Positions 37,932-46,288 of a stretch of DNA of 46,894 nt are shown here, piece after piece. The notes under the pieces were generated by a model that worked only from the letters and a program-made list of their open reading frames with translations, did no database searches and was not told where the DNA came from. Position 1 is the stretch's first letter. Each line of letters starts with the position of its first letter. The translations under genes and the position numbers were made by a program. The DNA lies in contig CAZNOS010000002.1 in assembly GCA_964574775.1 (NCBI GenBank), forward strand, positions 1 through 46,894, written 5' to 3'. The DNA comes from CABMGO01 sp964574775 (GTDB lineage: Archaea; Nanobdellota; Nanobdellia; Pacearchaeales; GW2011-AR1).

Positions 37932-38381
37932 ATGTCAGAAAATAAAATGAAGATTTATTTTGCGGGTTCGATTCGTGGTGGAAGGGATGATGCGGAATTA
38001 TATATGCAGATTATCGAACATCTTAAGACGCATGGAGATGTACTGACTGAACATATTGGCGATAAAAAACTTTCAAGCTCTGGGGAGGTTAGGGATTCGA
38101 TATTTATTCATGATAGGGATATGGATTGGCTGACTAAAGCTAGGATAATTGTTGCTGAAGTAACGCAGGCTAGTTTGGGCGTGGGTTATGAACTTGGTAG
38201 GATGATTGAGAGAAATTTGTGGGTGCCAGAATCTCAAAGAAAAGAGATTTTGTGTATGTATCGTCCTTCAGTTGATAAAAAGTTGTCTGCGATGATTGCG
38301 GGATGCCGAGGTCTTGCAAATGTCGAATATCAAACTTTAGACGATGCGAAGAGAGCGATTAATGGGTTTCTTGTTAGGTGA
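37932..38381 (+). CDS. DNPH1/Rcl-like nucleoside 2'-deoxyribosyltransferase-family hydrolase
   Basis: N-glycosidase of deoxynucleotides (5-hydroxymethyl-dUMP N-hydrolase family) that cleans unusual nucleotides. Signatures are KIYFAGSIRGGRDDAELY at the N-terminus, LTEHIGD, FIHDRDMDWLTKARIIVAEVTQASLGVGYELGRM with the catalytic Glu. Length 149 aa matches. An internal ATG six codons on (KIYFAG) is possible; the first is kept because a TATA-like run (ATATATATTTTTAAA) lies about 30 nt upstream. Confidence 0.9.
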   Translation: MSENKMKIYFAGSIRGGRDDAELYMQIIEHLKTHGDVLTEHIGDKKLSSSGEVRDSIFIHDRDMDWLTKARIIVAEVTQASLGVGYELGRMIERNLWVPESQRKEILCMYRPSVDKKLSAMIAGCRGLANVEYQTLDDAKRAINGFLVR

Positions 38382-38419
38382 GTCGGAAGGATTAAAAAGT
38401 AGTATTTTTTTGGTTGTTT

Positions 38420-39013
38420 ATGAAAATTAATCTGCCATGTATTAAGCAGTTAACTGCAACGGATTGCGGACCTACTGCATTAAAGTCAGTGTTATCTTAT
38501 TTTGGAAAAGAGGTTGATGTGGCCGAAATGTATTCTTTGGCAAACGTAGCTTCTGAAAGCGCTTTTTGGACTGTGGATTTGGGGGTCGTGGCTAAAAAAT
38601 TAGGATTTCCATGTGTATTGTATACTACCTATGATCTAGAATTACCAAATGCTAATTTGGATTTATATAGAGGGGCTTTATCAACAAATAATTTGGAGAT
38701 TGAGCAGAAAAAATTTCTTGCAAAATCAGTAGGTTTGGATATTGTTAAAAAATCTCTTTCTCTTGACGAGGTTCTTTCGCAAATTTCTGAAGATTCTTTG
38801 GTCATTTCGTTAATTGATTGGAATGTCATCGAACCTAAAGATGGAAGATCTTATGCTGGACACTTTATCGCTTTAGATGGTTATGAAGATAATAAGGTTT
38901 TATTTTTTGATCCTTATGATGGTTTAAAGAATGTTTTCAATCGAGAGATTTATGATAAGGCAAGAAAAGCAAGAGGAACGGATGAAGATTTACTTGTAGT
39001 GAGAAGAAGATGA
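38420..39013 (+). CDS. Peptidase C39-like protein
   Basis: Papain-like cysteine protease fold, C39 type. The catalytic Cys is in TATDCGPTALKSVLSYFG (C16 from this start), and the His and Asp follow in AGHFIALDGYEDNKVLFFDPYDG. The frame opens with a TTG at 38414, but the ATG at 38420, 29 nt after a TTAAAAAG-type TATA element, is preferred. There is no signal peptide or transporter domain, so it is a stand-alone intracellular C39-like protein; no bacteriocin genes are near. Substrate unknown. Confidence 0.8.
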   Translation: MKINLPCIKQLTATDCGPTALKSVLSYFGKEVDVAEMYSLANVASESAFWTVDLGVVAKKLGFPCVLYTTYDLELPNANLDLYRGALSTNNLEIEQKKFLAKSVGLDIVKKSLSLDEVLSQISEDSLVISLIDWNVIEPKDGRSYAGHFIALDGYEDNKVLFFDPYDGLKNVFNREIYDKARKARGTDEDLLVVRRR

Positions 39014-39064
39014 GGGGCGCGAAGATGGCTTTGGGAAAGTATGTAGAGTGGAAGGGGAAATAAT

Positions 39065-40393
39065 TTATTCTACTTTATTGCCTATGTCAAACAACCATTC
39101 TTCATGTCCGTGAGGTGCGAGAATCTGTAATCCAACCGGTTTCTTTTCGATCATTCCAGCCGGAACTGAAATTCCCGGAAGTCCGGCGATATTAACAGGT
39201 GTTGTGAAAATATCGTAAGCGTACATTTCTTCTACTGAGATATTTTCGCCGATTTTGTGTGCAGTTCTTGGAACGGTTGGTAAAATAATTAAATCTACTT
39301 CAGAAAATATTTTTTCGAATTGTTCTTTGATATATTCTCTTGCCTTCAAAGCTTCTCTGTAATATTTTCCGTGATATTCTGCTTTGGAAATTTCAGAACC
39401 GCCGAAAATTCTTCTTAAAACTTCGTGGCCTGCGAAGTCTTCGATTTTCTTTCCGAATCTTCTTCCGTCGTATTTTCTAGTTGCAGAAAAGAATTCAACA
39501 TAAACCAAAAGATAGTAAGTTTCTAGGGAAATGTCTAGAGGTAAGTGAACTTTCTTTATTTCGTAACCATGTTTTTTAGCTAATTCTTCTGCCTTTTTTT
39601 CTATTAATTTTTTAACTTCTGGTTTTGCGTATTTCTCTACGTCAACTAAACCGATTGTATACTTTTTCTTGCTTTTTATTGCGTCAAAATTTTTCGTAGT
39701 GCTGTCAAAATTATCCTGTCCTTTAATTATGTCGAAAATTAGTTTAGAATCTTCAACGTCTTTCGTCAATGGTCCGATAACATCGAAACTCATACACATA
39801 TCTAAAAGTCCGTATCTTGAAACTGCGCCGTAAGTTGGTTTTAGTCCGACTATTCCGCAATGTGATGCAGGATTTCTAATTGAGCCGCCAGTGTCTGAAC
39901 CTAAAGCGAAATCGCACAAATCTGCAGCGACTGCAGCAGCTGATCCAGATGAGCTTCCACCAGGAATTAGTTCTGGATTAACTGGATTTTTAGTTGGACC
40001 AAAAGCGGAAGTTTCGCCAGAAGCGCCACAAGCAAATTCGTCCATATTTACCATTCCTAAAATAATCGCGTCTTCGTCTTTGAGTTTTTTAATCACAGTC
40101 GCATTATAAGCGGATAAATATCCCTCAAGAACTTTTGAGGCGCAGTTTGTTTCAAGTCCTTGAACTGAGATATTTGATTTAATAGCGACGCAAAGTCCAG
40201 CGAGTTTCCCGACGGAATTCTTGTTCTTAATTCTCAAATCAATTTCTTCAGCTTGTTTAATAGCTTCCGAATTTAAATGTAAAAAAATGTTTAAATCTTT
40301 CTTCTTCTCTATTTCTTTTATAAATTCATTTACGTTTTGTATAGCCGTTAGCTTTCCGGACTTTATGTTTTTGATTTTTTGTGAGAGTGTCAT
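39065..40393 (-). CDS. gatA: Glu-tRNA(Gln)/Asp-tRNA(Asn) amidotransferase subunit A
   Basis: Amidase subunit of GatCAB: it frees ammonia from glutamine for making Gln- or Asn-tRNA. The Ser-cisSer-Lys catalytic set is visible: the Lys in VAIKSNISV, the GGSSSGSAAAVAAD Ser-rich motif, and GSDTGGSIRNPASHCGIVGLKPTYG. 442 aa is slightly shorter than usual (about 480). It is the last gene of a run gatC-nudix-nudix-S51-gatA with 1 to 4-nt overlaps. gatB is not in the window. Confidence 0.95.
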   Translation of the reverse strand: MTLSQKIKNIKSGKLTAIQNVNEFIKEIEKKKDLNIFLHLNSEAIKQAEEIDLRIKNKNSVGKLAGLCVAIKSNISVQGLETNCASKVLEGYLSAYNATVIKKLKDEDAIILGMVNMDEFACGASGETSAFGPTKNPVNPELIPGGSSSGSAAAVAADLCDFALGSDTGGSIRNPASHCGIVGLKPTYGAVSRYGLLDMCMSFDVIGPLTKDVEDSKLIFDIIKGQDNFDSTTKNFDAIKSKKKYTIGLVDVEKYAKPEVKKLIEKKAEELAKKHGYEIKKVHLPLDISLETYYLLVYVEFFSATRKYDGRRFGKKIEDFAGHEVLRRIFGGSEISKAEYHGKYYREALKAREYIKEQFEKIFSEVDLIILPTVPRTAHKIGENISVEEMYAYDIFTTPVNIAGLPGISVPAGMIEKKPVGLQILAPHGHEEWLFDIGNKVE

Positions 40394-41070
40394 TTTATTA
40401 TTTCTCCAGATTTTATTTCTTTTTTATTTTTACCAGAAAATATAAATGCACTTTTTTTGCCTAATATTTTAATCGAATTATTTTCTAACACTATTCCCGT
40501 TTCTTCTGGAAGTGCTATAATTTCTTTTAGGTCGTATTTTGTTGTAAATTCTTTTATAATTTTGTCGTTTTCTGGTTCGTAATGAGCCCATAATTCTTTT
40601 TCGTTAAGCATGTTCATTGCCGACATATCTTTTAGTCCAACAAAGTTTTCGTCCAATATTAAGCATGGAATAATTGTTTTTGCGAATATGATTGCTCCTG
40701 CGCTTCCGCCGTAGATTGGAACAGATTTAGACACAGCTTCTTTTATGAAATTCCAACATCCAGTATCTTTTAATGTTTTTAATAAATATGGAGTATTTCC
40801 GCCGCCAATGTAAATTCCGGAGAAATTTGTAACTTCTTCTTTTTGCCACAGATATAGGTCTTTTTCGTCCCACATTGTATAATTAGTTACGCCCAGTTTG
40901 TCGAATGTATCCTTGAGCCAGATGAGACATTCAGGATATGGGTGTTTTTTATTGTTTATTGCAATTGGAATATATAATAACGGCTTCTTTTTGTTTATGG
41001 AATCTGCAAAAGCTTTGTCTAATGATTCAGATTGTTCTTTGCTTCCTCCGCCGGATAAAAATAGTTTCAT
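40390..41070 (-). CDS. Peptidase S51 family (dipeptidase E/cyanophycinase-like)
   Basis: Serine peptidase of family S51. GIYIGGGNTPYLLKTLKD is the conserved binding segment, and YGGSAGAII contains the nucleophile Ser (S123); a downstream His is in the region of AHYEPEND. Dipeptidase E cleaves Asp-X dipeptides. At 226 aa its length matches. It overlaps gatA by 4 nt and the upstream Nudix gene by 4 nt. Its placement in a gene cluster for aspartate/asparagine charging makes an Asp-dipeptide substrate attractive, but that is inference. Confidence 0.85.
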   Translation of the reverse strand: MKLFLSGGGSKEQSESLDKAFADSINKKKPLLYIPIAINNKKHPYPECLIWLKDTFDKLGVTNYTMWDEKDLYLWQKEEVTNFSGIYIGGGNTPYLLKTLKDTGCWNFIKEAVSKSVPIYGGSAGAIIFAKTIIPCLILDENFVGLKDMSAMNMLNEKELWAHYEPENDKIIKEFTTKYDLKEIIALPEETGIVLENNSIKILGKKSAFIFSGKNKKEIKSGEIIK

Positions 41071-41471
41071 TTTATATCTCCTCTCTCGATTAGCATTCGT
41101 ATATTCGGAGCAATTTCGTGTCGTCCTTCTTTGATTTCAGAAATAGGAAGCCATCTAACCTCATGACCCTTGAAATTGTATGATACGAATTTTTTTTGTT
41201 TTTTGGTGAGTCTTGCTATGTAGTGATGTAATTCTATATTCGTCGGTTTACCACTTCTTAGATCGTAATTTAATCTAATCACGGGTAGTTCTTCTTCAAT
41301 CTCAATTTCTAATCCAGTATCTTCTCCCATTTTACGAATACAGGCTTGTGTTCCTGTTTCTTTTTCTTCTTTTTTCCCACCTGGGAGTTTATAGAATTGG
41401 TCTTCGCTATCTAGAGTAACTAATAACTTATCTTTCTCAATAATTACTGGGCTGTGTACAACTATTTTCAT
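41067..41471 (-). CDS. Nudix-fold protein with altered Nudix box (second of pair)
   Basis: Nudix hydrolase fold. The box is GGKKEEKETGTQACIRKMGEDTGL, where the usual REUxEE is RKMGED: the first Glu (catalytic base in MutT) is Lys and the last Glu is Asp. Strands VHSPVIIEKDKLLVTL and the C-terminal EVRWLPISEIKEGRHEIAPNIR are typical of the fold. Similar (by eye) to its upstream neighbour, with the same Lys change and a shared H..(S/A)P ending, so a tandem duplication is likely. The altered box suggests loss or change of activity; a binding function is possible. Confidence 0.85.
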   Translation of the reverse strand: MKIVVHSPVIIEKDKLLVTLDSEDQFYKLPGGKKEEKETGTQACIRKMGEDTGLEIEIEEELPVIRLNYDLRSGKPTNIELHHYIARLTKKQKKFVSYNFKGHEVRWLPISEIKEGRHEIAPNIRMLIERGDIK

Positions 41472-41887
41472 TTTATGTCTCCTTTATCTATTAGAAATTG
41501 TGTGTATGGAGAAACTTTATGTTTCCAATTTTTTATATCTTTCAAGTCTAACCATTTTATTTCTTTTGTTGGTGGCATTGGTTTGATGTCTTTTTCATTT
41601 GTTAACTCTGCAAGATAGCTAACGAGAATAATTGTCATTTTTTCCTTTGTTTGCGGATTTTCCCAAAGTATGTGAGGGTGCATCGGTTTTATGATTTTTA
41701 TTTCTCCGTTAATTTCTTCTTTAACTTTTCTGTGGCATGCGTCTTCTAGGCTTTCTATTCCTTCTTTAATTGACCCTCCGGGTAGCTTGTAAAAATCGTC
41801 TTTGTCGTCCTTGTCGACTAGAAGTTTTCCGTTCATAATTATGACTGGTCCAGATGCAACTAAATATTTTCCCTCTAGTATCCCCAT
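41468..41887 (-). CDS. Nudix-fold protein with altered Nudix box (first of pair)
   Basis: Nudix-fold protein. The box is GGSIKEGIESLEDACHRKVKEEING: the RE position is RK as in its neighbour, and the spacing before the first Glu is one residue off. The EE pair is kept. Start is set at ATG 41887, overlapping the gatC stop as TAATG; a GTG at 41896 also exists. Ends with WKHKVSPYTQFLIDKGDIK; the partner ends similarly. Resemblance suggests that the pair arose by duplication within the gat operon. Substrate and activity are uncertain. Confidence 0.85.
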   Translation of the reverse strand: MGILEGKYLVASGPVIIMNGKLLVDKDDKDDFYKLPGGSIKEGIESLEDACHRKVKEEINGEIKIIKPMHPHILWENPQTKEKMTIILVSYLAELTNEKDIKPMPPTKEIKWLDLKDIKNWKHKVSPYTQFLIDKGDIK

Positions 41888-42141
41888 TATTTCCACCCGC
41901 CTTTTTCTGCAATTATAAATCCGTCTTCAACCATCGGTGCGTTGTCAAGCATTAACTCTTGAAAGTCTTTATCGGTTTTCCAGCCAGTCCCCTCGGTTCG
42001 TAAATTTTCCTTAGAATCTAATTTTGGTTCGGAAGTTTTTATTTTATCTAGTTTTGATGAGAATTCGTCAAGAAGTTTTTTGGCGTCTTTTCTAATTTCT
42101 TCTTTCTCTTGTTCGGTAACCGTGTGCCATGTGTATGCCAT
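41887..42141 (-). CDS. gatC: Amidotransferase subunit GatC
   Basis: Small subunit that wraps around GatA and GatB. The helical N-terminal half (VTEQEKEEIRKDAKKLLDEFSSKLDKI) and the end LMLDNAPMVEDGFIIAEKGGWK match the GatC pattern (LLxNAPxxEDGFF...). A loop with LRTEGTGWKTDKDF stands between. It is 84 aa, normal for the family. It heads the five-gene operon and is directly coupled to the Nudix gene. aspS is about 0.7 kb upstream on the same strand. Confidence 0.85.
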   Translation of the reverse strand: MAYTWHTVTEQEKEEIRKDAKKLLDEFSSKLDKIKTSEPKLDSKENLRTEGTGWKTDKDFQELMLDNAPMVEDGFIIAEKGGWK

Positions 42142-42196
42142 GATATAGTTTATGAATTAACTCTTATAAGCTTTTTGAATAAAAGATTTATTTATA

Positions 42197-42844
42197 TTAG
42201 GATAATTTTAACGAAAGTTCTCTGTCAAAAAGGACTCTTGTATAAGATGGCTTATAGCTTATTCCTCTAATTTCTGCTTCTCGCATGTGTGTTCTGAATA
42301 TGTGTGGTGCGCCCATATATCTGTTAACTTTTATGTTTTCCCATATTACCTCATCAGCTTTTTCTAAGAACTTTCTTAATTTTATGTGGTGTCCGTTGCT
42401 CTGCGCATAAGAGCTCACTCCAGTCATTTCGGGAAATAATAGCATATATTCTATTCTATATCTTGGATCATTTCTGCAATTCATTTCAAATTGCTCATCT
42501 ACTGTTGGAATTTGCCCCCTGTGATCCCACGTAAAAATGTCTATTGCTCGTTGTGTCCAAGGTTTTTGATTGAATCTATAATGGGGTTGGTCTATTATAT
42601 CAATAGACATTCTTAATTTTTCGAGTTCTTCCCACGTAAGAGCATCAATCATGGCAATTTGCCACCCTTCTCTTTGGTGGTTTGTTATTAATCTTTTGTC
42701 TGCATCATTCAAATCTACTTCATCAACAAAACAAATTGGAGGAATGAACGTTAATTCTTCGACGGTAAATAGATTTTTTCCAAGACCCCCGCAACTATGG
42801 TCGCATGTTCTACACTTTTCACCTATGCAAGATGAGTCTTTCAT
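42197..42844 (-). CDS. Hypothetical protein, 215 aa, with Cys-rich N-terminus
   Basis: Unrecognised. The first 20 residues carry four cysteines (SSCIGEKCRTCDHSCGG), a pattern that could bind zinc or a cluster. Two further Cys are later (FICFVDEVD region; MNCRNDPRY). The middle has YRFNQKPWTQRAIDIFTWDHRGQIPTVDEQFEMN, and the C-terminal part LKSYTR-like beta segments end with RVLFDRELSLKLS. No signal peptide. It stands between gatC and aspS on the same strand; contribution to aminoacyl-tRNA metabolism is not shown. Metal binding is a reasonable inference only. Confidence 0.55.
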   Translation of the reverse strand: MKDSSCIGEKCRTCDHSCGGLGKNLFTVEELTFIPPICFVDEVDLNDADKRLITNHQREGWQIAMIDALTWEELEKLRMSIDIIDQPHYRFNQKPWTQRAIDIFTWDHRGQIPTVDEQFEMNCRNDPRYRIEYMLLFPEMTGVSSYAQSNGHHIKLRKFLEKADEVIWENIKVNRYMGAPHIFRTHMREAEIRGISYKPSYTRVLFDRELSLKLS

Positions 42845-42896
42845 GGTAAAATGAGAAAAAGTACTTTTTTATAGCTTTGGTATATTGAGAATATAT

Positions 42897-44192
42897 TTAT
42901 GGAGTTAGTCTATCTCTATCTCTAGGGAAGAGCACGGCTTCTCTAATATTCTTTATCCCGAGAACTAACATGGTTAATCTCTCTAATCCGATTCCCCAAC
43001 CTGCGTGTGGTGGAGCCCCATATCTGAATGAGTTGATATAATCTTTAAACATCTCTGGATTTAGTCCTTTGACTTTTAATCTTTCAATTAGTAATTCTGG
43101 TAAGTGTATTCTTTGACCACCAGATGTGATTTCCATTCCTTTGTAGATGGCGTCGAAACCATTTGCAAGTTTTGCTTTAGGATCTCCATCTTTGGGCATA
43201 ATATAGAAAGGTTTTCCAGAGAGTGGCCAGTCGTGAACGAAAACAATTGTGTCTGGGAATAGTTCGCCTAATTTTTCTTCTGATTCTCCGTTTAAATCAT
43301 CTTCGCCAACGTGAATTTTTTCTTTCTTCATTATTTCTGTAACTTCTGCGAAAGTCAAATATTTTACACTTGGAACTTTAAGTTCTACGCCTAAGATTTT
43401 TAATTCTTTTTCGTTGATTTCTAAAATTTTCTTGATAATATATTGAACTGTTTTTCCCATAATATCCATAACTATTTTATCGTCTGCGAAAGCCATTTCA
43501 AAATCCATTTGTCTTGCTTCGTTAAGGTGTCGGACTGTGTTGTGTTTTTCTGCTCTCCAAACTGTGAAGATTGTAAAAACTTTTTCCATAGAACATGCTA
43601 ACATCTGTTTGTAAAGTTGACAAGATTGCGAGAGGAATGCTTCTTGTTCGAAATATTTGATTTTAAAAACATCTGTTCCGCCCTCGCTGGATGCTCCGAT
43701 TAATCCTGGGAACGCTGCTTCGAGTGCTTTTTGTTCATTGATCATATACTCTCTAAACGCAGTCATGATTGTGGACTGTATTTTGAAAATTGCTTGAGTC
43801 TTGTCTCTGTGTAAATCTAAGAATCTGTTGTCTAGTCTGATTGGTAATTCTGTTTTTGAATAGTCTGAAACGTCGATTGGTAGTGGACTTTCTGCTTTTG
43901 CAAGAACTGTTATCTTTTCTGGAGCGATTTCTTTTCCGCCTGGTGCTTGTTTACAGTCTTTGATTGTACCGATAACTTCTATTACTGATTCTCTAGAAAT
44001 TTCATTCAAAAGCTTAAATGTCTCTGCGTCTGTTTCTTTTTCTACACCAGTTACTTGAACTCTTCCAGATATATCTTTTAGAATAATAAATCTAACTTTT
44101 TTCAAGTCTCTTGAGTCGTAGACCCATCCCTTAAGGCAAACCTTTTCGCCCTGTTTTTTTGTGAAGACTTCTTCAACGTAGTTTCTTTCCAT
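42897..44192 (-). CDS. aspS: Aspartyl-tRNA synthetase, archaeal type
   Basis: Class IIb synthetase that charges tRNA with Asp. OB-fold anticodon-binding domain at residues 1 to about 105, then the catalytic core: motif 2 with FTIFTVWRAEKHNTVRHLNEARQMDFE, the binding segments LFPDTIVFVHDWPLSGKPFY and GGQRIHLPELL, and motif 3 GAPPHAGWGIGLERLTML. Length 431 aa is the archaeal size. With gatC and gatA nearby it is likely non-discriminating, making Asp-tRNA(Asn) for amidation. A TATA-like CCTTAAAAAG lies about 30 nt upstream of the ATG. Confidence 0.96.
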   Translation of the reverse strand: MERNYVEEVFTKKQGEKVCLKGWVYDSRDLKKVRFIILKDISGRVQVTGVEKETDAETFKLLNEISRESVIEVIGTIKDCKQAPGGKEIAPEKITVLAKAESPLPIDVSDYSKTELPIRLDNRFLDLHRDKTQAIFKIQSTIMTAFREYMINEQKALEAAFPGLIGASSEGGTDVFKIKYFEQEAFLSQSCQLYKQMLACSMEKVFTIFTVWRAEKHNTVRHLNEARQMDFEMAFADDKIVMDIMGKTVQYIIKKILEINEKELKILGVELKVPSVKYLTFAEVTEIMKKEKIHVGEDDLNGESEEKLGELFPDTIVFVHDWPLSGKPFYIMPKDGDPKAKLANGFDAIYKGMEITSGGQRIHLPELLIERLKVKGLNPEMFKDYINSFRYGAPPHAGWGIGLERLTMLVLGIKNIREAVLFPRDRDRLTP

Positions 44193-44249
44193 AGTTGTGT
44201 TTGGAATTTTGGCTTTTTAAGGATTTTGATTTGTTATTCAGACTTCACT

Positions 44250-44600
44250 TTATCTATAAAATAGTAAAAACAAGGATAATAAAAAATAACCAAGTAATAC
44301 AATTTTGATTAGGATTTCTGGTAGAATGAGATGAAAATATTTTTTTAGTAATCTATTGATAAAAGATATATGGTGTTTCTCTAAACCAAGTTTTTTTCTT
44401 AATTTATCTTCTAGGAGTGTTAGTGGGCAGTGGGTATAGAAAGCTAGTTCGGAGCCAATTACTATTAAATAGAATAGTATGAAAAAAAATTGTGTTGGTT
44501 TATAAAAAATCAAAAACAGTCCCACGAACCCCAAGACAACAATAAGTGTGTGAATAATTCTTAATAAATTAAAGAGATAAAAGTTTGTTTTGGAAGTCAT
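44250..44600 (-). CDS. DUF2784-like membrane protein
   Basis: About four membrane helices (12-30, 35-54, 87-103 and 103-115 approximately). The loop FYTHCPLTLLEDKLRKKLG matches the hallmark of the DUF2784 family (CPLTxLExxLR). Length 116 aa fits. Function of the family is unknown. Its ATG lies after a TTAAAAA-type element on the minus strand, suggesting its own promoter. It is convergent with none; it stands just upstream of aspS on the same strand, with a 57-nt spacer. Confidence 0.65.
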   Translation of the reverse strand: MTSKTNFYLFNLLRIIHTLIVVLGFVGLFLIFYKPTQFFFILFYLIVIGSELAFYTHCPLTLLEDKLRKKLGLEKHHISFINRLLKKYFHLILPEILIKIVLLGYFLLSLFLLFYR

Positions 44601-44676
44601 GTTTAGTTGAGGGAGTTTTGATTTTTAAGTATTTGTTTTTCCAAACATTTATTAATCATCTTTTCTGCTTTCTTTT

Positions 44677-44916
44677 ATGGCAGTAGATACAAAAAAACTT
44701 GAAGATTCGTTTAAGGCGATGGTAAAAGATAAACCAAGAGAAGAGGCTAAAAATAATATGTCTCCACAAGAAGAGATTGGTTTTCATAAGGGTTCATTGA
44801 ATACACTTTCTGCTGAAAGAAATGAGCTTGTCAAAATGGTCGGAAATGTCGAGGCAATTATGCAGGCGCATATTGTTAGATTAAAAGAATTAGGTATTGA
44901 TTTAGCTAGACAATAA
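44677..44916 (+). CDS. Hypothetical helical protein, 79 aa
   Basis: Short, highly charged, all-helical protein without Cys or Trp. Residues 1-30 are basic and acidic mixed (LEDSFKAMVKDKPREEAKNN). After NMSPQEEIGFHKGSL a coiled-coil-like helix follows (TLSAERNELVKMVGNVEAIMQAHIVRLKELG) ending LARQ. No family is recognised. A TATA-like stretch near 44648 (AACATTTATTAA) precedes the ATG by about 30 nt. Likely a small dimer or adaptor protein; no further clues from neighbours. Confidence 0.6.
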   Translation: MAVDTKKLEDSFKAMVKDKPREEAKNNMSPQEEIGFHKGSLNTLSAERNELVKMVGNVEAIMQAHIVRLKELGIDLARQ

Positions 44917-44982
44917 GCTACCATTTAATATATATATTTGTCTTGCCTATGTTTTTATAAGCGATTGTTTGTTTTTCTCTTT

Positions 44983-45579
44983 ATGGTTAAGAATTTGCTA
45001 ATCAGGGGTAATATAAAGATGGGCTCTGAAGTTTATCTGTTTAATCTTCCGCCAGTAAAAACTTGCACTCCTACTGATTGGTGTTTGCATGGGAAAAACG
45101 GAAAACCAGCTTGTTACGCTCTTGGTGGAAATTTTGTTTTTGAAAGTGTTAAGCGTGGTGCAATGGAGCGATTTGAGGCTTCACAACAATCTGATTTTGT
45201 AGATAGGATGTCTAGGGAAATAGAGCGTGCCAAGGTAAAATATTTTAGATTTCATGCCAGTGGGGATTTTTATTCTGAAGAATATGTTGGAAAAGTCCGA
45301 GATATTGCTTCTCTTTTTCCGAATGTTCTTTTTAGAACGACAACTAGAAGGAGAGATTTGAAAGAAGCGATACTCGAACTTGCTTCTCTTCCTAATTTTA
45401 TTGTCAGAGAAAGTCTAGATCATTGTCGTTCTGAGCCCGTAATGGGCTTGCCATTTGCAGCGCTTGATTCTCTCGATGTTGTTAAGACTGGAGATTCTTA
45501 TTTGTGTCAGAATGATTGTGAAGCGTGTGGATATCATTGCTGGCTTGGAAAAACGAATATGCATTTTGCACAACACTGA
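44983..45579 (+). CDS. Gp88-like domain protein
   Basis: Resembles the gene product 88 family known from actinophages and plasmids: a NLPPVKTCTPTDWC start with conserved Cys, PACYALGGNF, then RFHASGDFYSEEYVGKVRDIA (typical H-x-SGDFFSxEY), and a strand/TTTRRRD pattern. The C-terminus has a Cys cluster CQNDCEACGYHC. The function of the family is unknown, and a metal-binding or radical-type role has been considered only in general terms. Start is taken at ATG 44983, 29 nt after the TATA box TTTATAAG (44954-44961); the frame is open from 44938. No other phage genes are near. Confidence 0.55.
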   Translation: MVKNLLIRGNIKMGSEVYLFNLPPVKTCTPTDWCLHGKNGKPACYALGGNFVFESVKRGAMERFEASQQSDFVDRMSREIERAKVKYFRFHASGDFYSEEYVGKVRDIASLFPNVLFRTTTRRRDLKEAILELASLPNFIVRESLDHCRSEPVMGLPFAALDSLDVVKTGDSYLCQNDCEACGYHCWLGKTNMHFAQH

Positions 45580-45612
45580 GGGATTTTCGGTGTAAAGATT
45601 ATAGTAGAATAA

Positions 45613-46230
45613 TTACTTTTTAGGCACGTAATGATGATTCTGACATCTTGGTTCGTATCCTTCTTTTTTATCACCTATTAATATAATTGGGGAGTTGTAT
45701 GGTGCGGGTTTTCCGTTGATTAATCTTTGAGTTCTTGTCGCGGGCATTCCGCATCTTATTCCCCTTGGTGCATATTGGCAGACCGCCGTAAGCTTGTGAA
45801 CTTCATTTGCAATGGAAATAATTTGAGGCATTGGTCCGAATGGTTCTCCTCTGAAATCCATATCTAATCCAGCAACTACAACATATTTTTTTTGTCTCAA
45901 TAGTTCTTGAATTACGTTTACAATTTTAGGTTCCATAAATTCAGCCTCTTCTATTCCGACCAAAAGATTATCGGGTCTTACTAATTTCAGGATGTCTTCT
46001 GGATGTTTTTCGTCGATTGTTACGCAATTAATTTCTAGATTTCCAAAACGAGTTTTTATTATTCCAACGTCTCGGGTGTCTATTCCGGGTTTTATCATTA
46101 GTGGTGTTTCGTTGTGCATATAGTGGAGTCTGTCCGCTCTATTAACAAGTTCTCGAGTTTTGCCACAATTCATTGGTCCGCAAAATACCTCTAGATATCC
46201 ATGAGACATTTTTGGATTTGGGTCAGCCAT
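45613..46230 (-). CDS. tdk: Thymidine kinase (type II)
   Basis: Phosphorylates thymidine in nucleotide salvage. P-loop GPMNCGKT (18-25), the Walker B-like segment GIEEAEFM (usually DEAQFF; Glu replaces Asp here), the FRGEPFGPMP binding stretch, and the lid with PATRTQRLINGKPAPYNSP and a zinc-binding tail VCQYAPRGIRCG...RCQNHHYV. 205 aa is normal. A TATA-like element with CTTATAAAC lies about 25-30 nt before the ATG. Useful to an organism that relies on salvaged nucleosides. Confidence 0.92.
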   Translation of the reverse strand: MADPNPKMSHGYLEVFCGPMNCGKTRELVNRADRLHYMHNETPLMIKPGIDTRDVGIIKTRFGNLEINCVTIDEKHPEDILKLVRPDNLLVGIEEAEFMEPKIVNVIQELLRQKKYVVVAGLDMDFRGEPFGPMPQIISIANEVHKLTAVCQYAPRGIRCGMPATRTQRLINGKPAPYNSPIILIGDKKEGYEPRCQNHHYVPKK

Positions 46231-46288
46231 ATTCTTGGTAGATTGGTTCTGTTTATAAGAATTATTGTAGTTAATTATATTGAGAATT

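Noticed and set aside
39025..39063. 12-codon ORF after the C39-like gene
   Set aside because: Too short to judge and shows no conserved feature.
44983..45579. Gp88-like gene as evidence of a prophage
   Set aside because: No integrase, capsid or terminase genes and no change in coding pattern around it; neighbours are ordinary cellular genes.
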